NCBI RefSeq assembly: GCF_000003195.3
Contig: NC_012878.2
Span: 6,576,462-6,640,461 of the forward strand
From: Sorghum bicolor
Taxonomy: Eukaryota; Streptophyta; Magnoliopsida; Poales; Poaceae
Direction: 5' to 3'
DNA length: 64,000 bases
Shown: positions 47,867 through 58,522 of the stretch, piece after piece
Numbering within the stretch: the first letter of the stretch is position 1
Layout: every line of letters starts with the position of its first letter
Made by a program: the position numbers and the translations under genes
Notes under the pieces: model-generated
The model's database searches: none
What the model was told of the DNA's origin: nothing
The model's input: the letters and a program-made list of their open reading frames with translations, nothing else

Positions 47867-49345
47867 CGTGAGTTAATCTCAAGCATCAGTTATTTAGGTA
47901 ATCAGGTACATATTATTTTTCAATTTTCATCTATGTTGATAACTAATATTTGATTGGATGTGCTTAGTTATGTACTATGCAGGCATTCATACGATGAAGA
48001 TGAATTGATGTATAAACTGGAAGCCAATAAATCAAGTGAACAAGGTAGTTTTGATTCTTCAGTATTATGGAGGTATATGCCTCATTTCAAAGTTATAGGA
48101 CCTCAATTTTTTCTGGCTTGGCTCTATATTGGGTGTATCATTCCCACCCTATCACTATATATGATGGGAGAGAAGTATGTTGTACCCTATTAGTCATGGA
48201 CGTCAGCTCCAGTCTGGTCATTTGATTTCTGGTGTCTTAGCTGTAGGCGGTAAGTGCTTCACTAGGGCCCACAATTGGGATCCTCTCATGTGCTGAGTGG
48301 TGCCTTCTTTCTTGGGCTTCCAGTCAACTAGAGTGCCCCCTTGGCTTAGAATGTCTTAGGCCAATTGGTTTGGCTTACCATGTCCCTAAGTGTTGATTAT
48401 AGGCTTGGTGAGGATACCACTGCTACGTAAAGTTAGTGTCCTGAGTGTTGATTATAGGCTTGGTGAGGATAACACTGCTACGTAAAGTTAGTGTCCTGAG
48501 TGTTGATTATAGGCTTGGTGAGGATACCACTGCTACGTAAAGTTAGTGTCATGCACATGACACAGATGGGGGTAACATATGAGACAGAGGTTTATGCTAG
48601 GTCCAGTGAGGCACCATATGTCCAGAAGTCGTGCAGTGGCCTATATTATTGTGTCTTAACTGCTCAAAGTTTGAGCAAGGGCTATAAGCTGCAAGGTTTG
48701 TGTTGAGATGTGTGTTGCATTGTGTTTCTTGGTGTGACTTTCAGCCTCCGTTGTGGATGGGTTCACCACCTGCCTTATATGCTCGAGGGATGGCCTTACA
48801 AGTATATGTATATAGTTGGTAGGTTGTTTCTCTATCATGTGAAAGTCATATCCAATTGATTTTGATGGCATCATCCCTTGGCGTCACCATGTGAAACTGT
48901 ACAATGTCTTTCTTATGTCATCCTATACTTTGTTTGACTCTTGGTACCTGGTCAAATCTGAGGGGACATCATGAACATCTTCGACCATGTTGGGTAATTG
49001 TACAGTGCTAGCTGCTTGTCAGGTAGATGGAATAGTACCTGTTATGGGTGGCGCCACTCCTTTTTGGCAATGTTCCTAACATAGGGATCACTATGTCCCA
49101 TGTCTTGACATCATCTCTTATCCAGACACTTGACTATCTAGGGATTGTAGGGAGCAAGTCCCTTGCTCGATGTTCTCAATCGGGAACCCCCTATACTAGC
49201 TATGAGTAGGAGTTCCAACTTAGGGTCTTGGTCGGTCGGGGGCACTTGCAGCCATGACGGCCTACCATGGTTCAGTCGACCGAAAAATGTGCTTGGTGAG
49301 GATACTTGGTATCAGTGTAGTCATACTTGAGGTCTATACACTCAC
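47867..49345. other. Repeat-derived intergenic stretch
   Basis: No gene is supported; the frames are short. It contains the 3 x 55-bp tandem repeat at 48390-48552. The overall look (long, moderate GC, no ORFs) suggests old transposon interior. Confidence 0.4.
48390..48552. repeat. Tandem repeat, three units of 55 bp
   Basis: The unit starts GTGTTGATTATAGGCTTGG and recurs at 48390, 48445 and 48500. Only one or two bases differ between units. Confidence 0.9.
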
Positions 49346-49348
49346 TAA

Positions 49349-49585
49349 GGCCTTGTTTAGTTTCAAAAATATATATATATAATAGGAATAGTAGTATTTT
49401 CGTTTGTACTTGACAAATATTGTCCAATCATGAACTAACTAGACTCAAAAGATTTGTCTCGTCAATTTCGACCAAACTGTGCAATTAGTTTTTATTTTCG
49501 TCTATATATTAATACTCCATGCATGCGTCTAAAGATTTGATGTGCTGAAAAATTTTGTAAAATTTTTTGGAAACTAAACAAGGCC
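49349..49585. mobile_element. Tourist-like MITE (GGCCTTGTTTAG family), 237 bp
   Basis: The ends are GGCCTTGTTTAGTTTC and GAAACTAAACAAGGCC. The trinucleotide TAA is duplicated on both sides (49346-49348 and 49586-49588). Confidence 0.85.
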
Positions 49586-50727
49586 TAAGTACTATCAACT
49601 ATTAGCCGGAAGATACAAACGATGCTCAACTAATAAGCCATCTAAAAGCCTAGCTAGTTCAAAAATATTAGCTAACTTCGTCATTTACTAATAGCTAATA
49701 GTTAGTTGTCTAGATCCAAACAGGCCTTAAGTTGCTAATATATATATAAACTATTTTGAAACATTTGCATGGTCTAACTTTGTAGATCTCATCGTAAATA
49801 ACACAATAGTGCAAATGAAACTAAAAGTAGATATTTCATAAGAAAAAGGTTATCATATCTTAAATAAATGAAAACAAAACTACTAGTCAAAAGACAAATT
49901 TGATCTACACGTTGGTTAATGGTTAACTACTCTCACAACCTTGGCGGCTAGGCTGCGCTGCCACGCGCTAGCTAGCTGGCCATCTTTTGGCGCTAGCTAG
50001 CTGGCCATCTTTTGGCTGTAAAACTATACAGTTTGATGTTTCTGCTCTTGCACCTCGCTCTATTCATTTAAACTTATTATTTAAATCTGTTAGACATTTA
50101 TGTTTTTTTTAGTCAAGCGAACATTAGTACAATAGCTGGGCCAGGCCGGTGTCACGCGCTCAAGCTAAAGCGCCATCCATCGCCCCATCGAGTTTCCAAA
50201 GGAAGTGACCTGACTTCGTCTGAACGCCAGCCCAGCACATCATGGACAGGCCAGGTAATCGACAAAGCAAGCAGCGATGGACAGGCCAGGTGCACACAGC
50301 AAAGTCCAGCCCAGTTATCTATATTAGGCCCATGAAAGTAGTACTCGGTGGCCAGGCCCACCTCAACAATGCAATGCAACGTGACAGTGTCCAGCTGAAG
50401 CGGTGTACGTCTAAACGCATAACAACAGCTATGTACTATCTAGAAAAAAACAAAATACCTTGTAATTTGGAACAGAGGAATTACATGATAGCAAGCTCTA
50501 TAGTTCCACGCTGTACAATTGATAGGATATCCTATTGTGCCTCTATAATTGACACTCGCATGGTCCAGATTCTACATTCCAGCAAACTGTGCCTGACCTT
50601 GCACCAGGGCACTTGGCTCCAGCCATCGGTCAACCCTAGTAGTTTCACCTGTACCTTGCACACTCAAAACTACATCGCTAACAGTAACTATTTGTGTTTG
50701 CGTGTCTAGTTTAAATCTCAGTGTGGT
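49586..50727. other. Intergenic stretch downstream of the UVR-ApaG gene
   Basis: No gene is supported. A 25-bp direct repeat (GCGCTAGCTAGCTGGCCATC...) occurs twice at about 49966-50016. The 50140-50390 segment is GC-richer, with CAGGCCCA/GGCCCAT motifs, and may be a promoter relic. The part next to 50727 should include the 3' UTR of the minus-strand gene. Confidence 0.4.
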
Positions 50728-53421
50728 TTAGAGCAGAACATCATTGTCGTCCCCAAGAATTGACAGAGAGAATGGCGCGATTGCGACATTGAATGTTGAT
50801 GATCCAGCCTTGTCGATGTGCTTCATCTCAAAGTCACCTTCCTACAATCCAAAATGGGTTCAAATTACTTACTCCTATCTTCTAGGTACAGAAAAAGGCA
50901 ATGCTAAACATAACAAGCAAGCTGCTGTTGAAACTTTTTTGCAGAAACTTCTGTAGAGTTACCATTCTCCCATTTGGAGTGCTCAATGGGCATGCAGAAG
51001 AGTACTCAAAACCAGTCTTCGGGAAAATGACAGGTTGTTCTCCCACTACTCCAACTCCCCTAATACAACAAGGATGTCAATTATATTAGCACATCCTTTA
51101 TGATAATCAAATTAGAGTATAATTACAATAAACACTAACCAAATATTTTCCGTCCTTCCATTTCCATCTGTAACAATCCAGTGTCTTCTGAGAAGCTGAA
51201 CAGGGCGCTGAGAATTATTTGTGATTCTAATTCTATAAGCAAAAAAGAATTGGCCTTTCAATGGCTGGCTCCGGCTTTCAATATAGACGCTCCTGACTTG
51301 AACTCTTATGCCCTAAAATTTTCACTAAACCTGTATCAGAAAATTATATTGCACCCAAAGATATAAACTAATAGTTTATCTAAGTTAATTAAATACACTA
51401 CCGCTGTCATGACTGAGAAAGCGAAGTCTTTTTGGTCATTTCTCAGTCTGACGCATTGAAGTATTTTTGTCACTAATATGCAAGTTCCAGTCTCAAACTA
51501 TCACATGGTCCAATTTATTGAAAAGCAACCAGACCAAATTCTGCTTATATTTTCTACAAGCACAACATATGATGAGATGAAACATGTCCAAGGTGTGCCG
51601 TTTTGACCAGGTAAGATGGAACATAATTGAGTGATGACCTTGACCTTATTAATCACTTCTTTTCTTTGTGATTCACAACACAACTACTTCCTTGTACTCT
51701 TAGACCAGTTTCACATTCTCGGAAAGAAAGAAAAAAACTATTAGACCAGTTTCTTAGAAGATTCTCCCTCAGATACTAAGGCCCTGTTTAGATTGGAGAT
51801 GAATTTTTTTTGGGTGTCACATCAAATGTGTCGGAAGGATGTCGGGAGGGATTTTTAGAAACTAATAAAAAACAAATTACATAGCTCATCAGGAAACTAC
51901 AAGACAAACCTATTAAGCATAATTAATCTATCATTAGCACATGTGAGTTACTGTAGCACTTAAGGCTAATCATGGAGTAACTAGGCTTAAAAGATTCGTC
52001 TCACGTTTCTCAATCAAACTGTGTAATTAGTTTATTTTTTTATGTATATTTAATATTCCATGCATGTGTCCAAAGATTCGATGGGATGGACGAAAAAATT
52101 TTAGGTGGAGAACTAAACAGGGCCTAAGCTGGAAACATTTCAACACTTCATACTTTCACATGGAAAACGACAAAACTTCAATTAATATTTTGCCATGGAA
52201 AACGAATGTACTTCATTAGTACTTTCCAAACTGAAAGGGAGGTGCTGAGAAAAAAACTTACCAAAGTAGTTGCATCGCTGGAACATTTGAGGAGGGAGTG
52301 TGGAGCCAAAATCATTAATTCATCTCTGTATTTAGCAGCATCCTGGAAGGATGAATGCATGAAAAAAAAACATGGTGAGGGCACCCTTTTTTTAGACAAT
52401 GGAAAAAAGTTCCAGCATCCTCTTTCAAGTATGTATCAGTCCACAATTATTACAGTAGCAACCTAATAAACAGAAAAAAAACAGTAAAACACTATGTGCT
52501 CTCTCGTATGACTGCAAAGCAAAATTGCACTGCATCAGAAGTGGTACAATTGAATGTTCAAAGTTCCAACCATGAGGCTGGATAGTGGAAATGCAATTCC
52601 AACCGAATGAGAGTGCAGCAGAGATAAGGTAAAAGCACATGCCTTGTGTCCCTAAGACTTCCTCTGGATTTTTAGTGCCATCAATTGGTGAAAAGGAATG
52701 ATGCATCCAATAGTCCAGTCAACATATAAGCAAATCAGTCATCATCATAAAAGACTTGTAGCACACATAGTCTTCACAAAGTGTCTGTCTCAGTTAGCTA
52801 CCATCAATAAGAATGGTTGGAGGTTGGAATGATCCATCAATGTATATTCATCATCCAACCATGCTAAAGCAACTGAAAGTAATTGAATTGCTTGGAACAG
52901 CAGAAAGGGCATGAGTACAATACCTCAAACCTCTCCTCGTCAATGGCCTTCTTCATCAACCTGCGGAGGCGCAGCACGGGCTCCTCCTCCTCGAACGACC
53001 TCAGCGAGTCCCTCAGCCTCGCTGCTTCCTTGTAATCCTGCACAACCAATCCCATGTTGCAGGTCAACGAAGAGTCCAGATTTGAGCGAACGTTGATATT
53101 GCAAACTCTCTATCTCGGCCTTGGTACCTCAAATTGGGCGGCCACGGCGAGCTGCTGCTTTAGCATGGCGTACTTCTGGCTCCTCATCAGCAGCGACGCG
53201 ACCGCCTTCTCCTTCTTCTCCCTCTGCACCACCTCCTCCCTCTCCTCGTCCCTCCCCGGCGAATTCGAGCTCGAATTAGCGTCCGAGGCCGCTGCTGACG
53301 CCACCAGCGCCCGGCGCGCTGCAGTGAATCTACCCTGCGGCCACCTCGCGATTCTTGGCCTCGGCCCCGTCCACGCCGCCGTGGGAACCGGCGCCTGCGA
53401 CCTTAGACCCGCCCACTGCAT
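50728..53421 (-). CDS. Plastid-targeted UVR and ApaG (DUF525) domain protein
   Basis: Six exons on the minus strand (53421-53128, 53037-52924, 52342-52262, 51312-51140, 51059-50963, 50841-50728), all GT-AG and in phase, give 290 residues. Residues 1 to about 65 are rich in Arg, Ala and Ser (MQWAGLRSQAPVPTAAWTGP), like a chloroplast transit peptide. Then come two UVR-type helices: QLAVAAQFEDYKEAARLRDS at about 90-109, and MKKAIDEERFEDAAKYRDEL at about 127-146. From about 164 an ApaG/DUF525 beta-sandwich follows: IRVQVRSVYIESRSQ, RIRITNNSQRPVQLLRRHWI, GVGVVGEQPVIFPKTGFEYS and EGDFEMKHIDKAG. UVR motifs mediate protein-protein contacts in Clp-type systems. ApaG domains occur with F-box and polymerase-interacting proteins. 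The exact function is unknown; a role in plastid protein quality control is an inference. Intron 3 hosts a MITE. Confidence 0.9.
51780..52124. mobile_element. Tourist-like MITE in intron 3 of the UVR-ApaG gene, 345 bp
   Basis: The ends are GGCCCTGTTTAGATTGG and AACTAAACAGGGCC. TAA is duplicated on both sides (51777-51779 and 52125-52127). It lies between exons 3 and 4 and does not touch the splice sites. Confidence 0.85.
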
Positions 53422-53941
53422 CCTACTCTTCCTTCTCCGGAAACTAAATCGAATTGGTTCCCCGCGAAAACAGAAAATAATGAAACCAAAGTCGGCGGCA
53501 ATCAGATGAACAGATCGTGACGGTTTCTTGGAGGCCGGCGAGTGGCTGCCCAGGCTTCGCTCCCCTCCCCGCCGCTAAAATTAGGCGCCCTTATTGACCT
53601 CCATTTCTGTGGCTCTGTCGCTCGCCAAGAAAACCCAGCAACAACCACAGGGCAAGACAACGAAGGGGGGAAAAAATCTTGGATGCCTATTAGCGGCTGG
53701 AGAATCAATTATTCGTTCGGATAAGACGTGGAACACGTCGGAATCGGGGAGTCCGGGAGGAAAAGATCCCGTCTTGTGTGTGGCCAGCCACGCCACAGGC
53801 CCAGGGCAGCAGGCCCAGCGACCGCAAACAGTTCGTCGGCGGTGGCCGTGAGCCGGTGACCACTTGCTTAGGCGACGGGATCGCCTGGCTCACATGTCAG
53901 TGAGCACTTTCAGCGGCTGGGAATGTTTTCCTCGGCGTTAA
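53422..53941 (-). promoter_or_regulatory. Upstream region of the UVR-ApaG gene
   Basis: About 520 bp upstream of the ATG at 53421, moderately GC-rich, with GGCCCAG/GGCCCAGC motifs near 53797-53820 of the kind found in promoters of growth-related plant genes. No certain TATA box. Open frames here on both strands are by-products of composition. Confidence 0.35.
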
Positions 53942-54388
53942 GCCCCTGTTTAGTTCCCTCCGAGCTCAAAAACTTTTCAAAATTTCTCATCTCATATATA
54001 AATAAAAATAACTAATGGTACAGTTTCCTTATAAGGGAACATATCCTGTGCAACTCAGCTTTATGTGCAACCTATGCAACCACCAATTAAGGCCACAGGA
54101 TCTAGATCTAACGTCTGAGGTTTTCTTTCATCTGCATACACACGGGTTAGATTTAAATCCACAGGTGGAGGGATTTAAGTGAAAAAAATCTCAGACGTTG
54201 GATCTAGATCCTGTGGCTTTAATTGATGGTTGCATATATTGCACACGAAGGTGAGTTGCATATGATACGTTTTAATTTGTAAAACGCTTTTTTAGCCTAA
54301 TTAGTTTATGATTAGATAATAATTGTTAAATACAAACGAAAATGCTACCGTGTCAAAATCCAAAAAAATTTTAGATCTAAACTAGACC
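53942..54388. mobile_element. Tourist-like MITE carrying a second, nested MITE
   Basis: The outer ends GCCCCTGTTTAGTTCCC and GATCTAAACTAGACC are flanked by TAA (53939-53941 and 54389-54391). Inside, at about 54041-54271, a separate inverted repeat runs from ATCCTGTGCAACTCAG to GTGAGTTGCATATGAT, with arms sharing CACAGGATCTAGATC. The second element jumped into the first. Confidence 0.65.
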
Positions 54389-56336
54389 TAAAGTCTTGTT
54401 TAGTTCTCAAAATATTTTACAAATTTTTTCAGATTCTCCGCCATATGAAATCTTACGGCGTATGCATGGAACATTAAATATAGATAAAAGACAGATTCCT
54501 GGTGCTTAATCTGTCCAGATCAACGTTCGTCATGTTCCTTCTTCTCAAGATATTCCTGGTGCTTAATCTGTCCAAGAAAAATATAGACAAAATATTTTAA
54601 CAACATATACAAAAAAATCACAAAACACAACTAAAAAGCAAAATATTTCTTTATGCAAGACCTTACTCTCTCCACCTCTCATGCCACGAAACTTGTCATT
54701 CCCAATCTCATATGCCTCTTGCCCCTCTCTCGCCCTCATCTAAGGATTCAGCGCTAGTGAACGCCCTCTGTGCTAGAGTTTGCATAGACTCACATCCTCC
54801 ACCAAAGCTCACAAAGGAGGCCCTCCTCACTGGATGTTGCCTTGGCTCTGCCTAGCCCAAACCCCATGTGTCTTACCTCCCTGACATGACGTGACTCGCC
54901 AAACCATACAAGCTCATCTAGAATTGGCGAAATTTTGTAGAAGGAGAAAAAAAGGAAAAAGAAAACCTAAGCAAATGACTGATAGTTCCTATGAAGCAAA
55001 ATAAGCAACAGTGGATTGTATAGCTTTGTCTAAGTTAAGAATAATGTTGCATAAAGTCTAATACAATATAATACTAGTGCGAGCAACCACTCAAATCCTA
55101 AAAAGAGGCTAGGATTGGATGGAGAAGTATTTTATTAAGAGCGAAGTCTGAAAGAAGTGCTAGAAGCCTTCAAAAGCCGACTATTTGCTATTTAGTGTAA
55201 GGATATTTGTTTGGCTTAACATAGATTTTTTTCTACAAAGGCACATATATTATATACCGTTAAAGCACAAAACAACAATATGAGATAAACTTTTCTGGTA
55301 TGCAGAGCAAGGAACTATAAAAAACACTGTTAAACTACACTTGTAGACATGGACAATATTTTCATCATGGGTGCATGGCCCAAGAGTAGTGGCCACGATA
55401 AAAATACCAAAGGTCATCGTTCTCGCACTCTAATAGCACAACCAATGCACCCCTTGACTCTTATTGGCATGTGTCTTCGAGGATTAATGATCTTGAGCTG
55501 TAGATAAGATAGAGGCTTCATTAAACTCAAGAAAATGGGTTCACCATTAGTATAAAATCTAAGGACCTACATCAATGAATGTTGGAGGTCAACCCAAACA
55601 GAGAAAAGAGTCTCACTCTGGCCGTCATGGCTGCAAGAAGCTTACCCCGTATAAGAAAATGAAGATGAGGTGGATTGTAGTCCTCAATATATCCATATGA
55701 CGTCTTATCTCACTAAGAGAAACTATCCGAGGAGAGGGAGACTAGCCTGCCAACCTTCATTGCTGGTGAGCTAGCTCATCGGAGAAGAAGGGTTGGGGGC
55801 GGAGAAAGGGCGCCACTAGGTACACTCGCTCACTCGTGTAGCAGAGAGAAAAGATGAAAAGGATCTCGGCACCCAACAAGTCCCCACTAGAGCTAAGACT
55901 TGGGTCGTGCCAATTGAGGGCGGATCATGGCACGGTCTTTGACATGATCCGAATATTTTGGGCCGTGACAACATGGCACGAGAGCCGTGCCCTGCCTAGA
56001 ATGTCGCATGGCGAGCTACATGGCACGACCTGCATTTTGGGGCGTGCTTGGGCCGACACTTGGGCCGACACGACACAAAAATGGCGCGTAGATATTTCTA
56101 CAACTATATGATGAAATTTTCTAGCATTTACTATATTATCTCTCATCTAATTCTTCAATAGATTATGAAAATCATTAAAACTTTTATTAAAATAGTACAC
56201 AGAAGATATGTATGTGATATCATAAGCGAAAATAAAACTAGTAAAGATATTTTGAGAGCTGTGCTTAGGTCGACTCGAAATCGTGCTAGCACGCCATGGG
56301 CTGTACTGGGGCCGAAGAAAAGATTCACATGCCATA
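54389..56336. other. Intergenic stretch, repeat remnants
   Basis: It begins with a truncated GTCTTGTTTAGTTC MITE end (54393-54500). A GGCACG/GGGCCG-rich repeat remnant lies at 55905-56085. No coding sequence is supported. The frame at 55854-56111 is inside that repeat. Confidence 0.4.
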
Positions 56337-56579
56337 GGCCTTGTTTAGATCTAAATTTTTTTTGGATTTTGACACTGTAGCACTTTCGTTTTTATTTGAG
56401 AAACATTGTTCAATCATGGAGTAGTTAGGCTTAAAAGATTCGTATCGTGATTTACAGGTAAACTGTGTAATTAGTTATCTTTTTTATATATATTTAATGT
56501 TCCATACAAGTGCTACAAAATTCGATGTGATGAGAAATCTTGTAAAGTTTTGGATTTTTGGGTGTATCTAAACAAGGCC
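56337..56579. mobile_element. Tourist-like MITE (GGCCTTGTTTAG family), 243 bp
   Basis: The ends are GGCCTTGTTTAGATCTAAA and ATCTAAACAAGGCC. ATA flanks both sides. The inside matches the family (CAATCATGGAGTAGTTAGGC). Confidence 0.8.
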
Positions 56580-56888
56580 ATAGTCCGATGTGTCTCCAGT
56601 ACCTGAAGAACATGACAGAAAACGACATGAAGTAGGAGAGAGTCGTGCCGGCCCAAGTCCAGCTCTAGTCCCCAACACTAGATTGACAACTCCGTGTTTG
56701 ATTGCGGCTGCATAGGTGCATGCCAAAAGTGTGGCAGCAGCCTTTGTATATCGTGTAGTCGTCGTTTCTTATTGCCAACACAAAAACATGGTGGATGAAA
56801 GCTAGGAAGGAGCGCCACATTTTTTTTTGTTCTCCTCGCTGTGTGGCTTTTCACGTGCTGCGGTATAACAAGCAAACGGGACACCGTA

Positions 56889-57118
56889 GATCTTATTTAG
56901 TTCACGAAAAGAAAAACTTTTGATATTATAGTAAATTTGTAACTATAAAAATTAGTATTTAATTATTAACTAATCATGTTTAAAAGATTTATCTCGTAAA
57001 ATATATGCAAATTATGTAATTAGTTATTTTTAATCTATATTTAATGTATTATATATGTGTCTAAACATTCAATGTGATGGGACGAAAAGTTTTTTTTGAG
57101 AGGAAACTAAATAGGGCC
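56889..57118. mobile_element. Tourist-like MITE, degenerate
   Basis: The left end is ATCTTATTTAGTTCACG and the right end GGAAACTAAATAGGGCC, followed by TAA. Same family, older copy. Confidence 0.55.
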
Positions 57119-57411
57119 TAAGACTTCCCAATTTTTCCTTCTTTTGATTCCTTAGAATCTTTTTTCTCTTTCTGGTGGTATCAAACTACCACCTAATATT
57201 TTTTAATCTTTATGCGTCTCTTCAGGAAAATAAATGTCTTCGAAAAATATTTTAAGTTATGTATGGCTTTTTTCTCTTCACTCAGACCAATCCACCTAGT
57301 CGACCTCTTTGTATTTTTTGTGAGTTGTGTATTGCCTCTAATAATACTATTGTCAAGTATGTTAAGCGATGAGGATCTCAACACAGTTCTTGAAGAATAT
57401 AAAACTGTCTA

Positions 57412-57640
57412 GGCCTTGTTTAGTTCACCCAAAAACAAAAAACTTTTTAAGATTCTAAATCTTGCGGCACATGAAGCATTAAATATAGACAAAAATAAAA
57501 AATAATTATATAGTTTGTCTGTAAATTCTGAGATGAATCTTTTCAACCTAGTTAGTTCATGATTGGACAATAATTGTCAAATAAAAATAAAAATACTATA
57601 GTATCCAAAACCAAAAAGTTTTTTGAAATTAAATAAGGCT
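57412..57640. mobile_element. Tourist-like MITE upstream of the PPT gene, copy 1
   Basis: The left end is GGCCTTGTTTAGTTCACCC and the right end GAAATTAAATAAGGCT. About 0.9 kb upstream of the translocator ATG. Confidence 0.7.
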
Positions 57641-57721
57641 ATAGAGAGTTTGTTTGGAAAAAAAGACTTTTTTTTGAATTGAAAAAAAAAAGACTTGAGA
57701 GTTGAGGTCTGTTGCCACTTG

Positions 57722-57963
57722 GGCCTTGTTTAGTTCCAAATTTTTTTGCAAAATCGACACTGTAGCACTTTCGTTTGTATTTGACAAAAATTGTCCAATC
57801 ATGGACTAACTAGGCTCAAAAGATTCGTCTCGTCAATTTTGACCAAACTGTGCAATTAGTTTGTATTTTTATCTATATTTAATACTCCATACATGTGTCT
57901 AAAGATTCGATGTGACGGAGAATCTGAAAAATTTTGTAAAATTTTTTGGAACTAAACAAGGCC
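57722..57963. mobile_element. Tourist-like MITE upstream of the PPT gene, copy 2
   Basis: The ends are GGCCTTGTTTAGTTCCAAA and TTTGGAACTAAACAAGGCC, nearly perfect. It ends 560 bp before the PPT ATG, so it may lie within the promoter. Confidence 0.8.
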
Positions 57964-58305
57964 GGACGCTGGCGTCCAAAATGCATTCAGTAGTGGCGGC
58001 CGGTCCCTGCCCGAAAAAAGCCTCTGTCTGCAGTCTGCACTCTGCACCAGTGCGCGCAGTGCAGCCGCCCAAACCACCTGCCCCGCGGCGACCGCCGTCC
58101 GGAGCTCGCTCGCTCCATTCGGTTTCGTTTCGTCTCGTCTCCTCGCCGCGCCGCGCGTCCGGTCGCCGTCGCCCCCTCCACTCCACTCCAATCCCCCGGT
58201 CCACTCCACGCCTTCCGCCCTCCCGGACTTCCACTACAGGCGCGGCCAGCGGAAGCCGACCGCCGTCGCTTTCCCTTTCCCTCTCCCGAGCGCCTTCCCT
58301 CCTCC

Positions 58306-58311
58306 ATAAAT
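58306..58311 (+). promoter_or_regulatory. Possible TATA box of the PPT gene
   Basis: ATAAAT within CCTCCATAAATGGCCG, about 215 bp upstream of the ATG in otherwise GC-rich sequence. Suggestive only. Confidence 0.25.
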
Positions 58312-58522
58312 GGCCGCGCCGTGGTGAAAAACAGCGGCGCCGCGGCTCCCATCCGTCCCAGCCGCATTCGCTTCCCTCCGCCGCCCCCGGCCCCTTCCAG
58401 AAACCCCGCGCCGGGAGTCCGTGGCCATCGACGCCGCCATGTGCCGTAGCAGCCGCAGCCCGCAGGCCCGCAGCACAAGACCCGGACCTGAGCCCTGAGG
58501 AGAGTAACGCGGGCGCGCCGAG

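Noticed and set aside
55854..56111. Plus-strand ORF of 85 codons
   Set aside because: It falls in a GGCACG/GGGCCG-rich repeat remnant and is open on both strands by composition.
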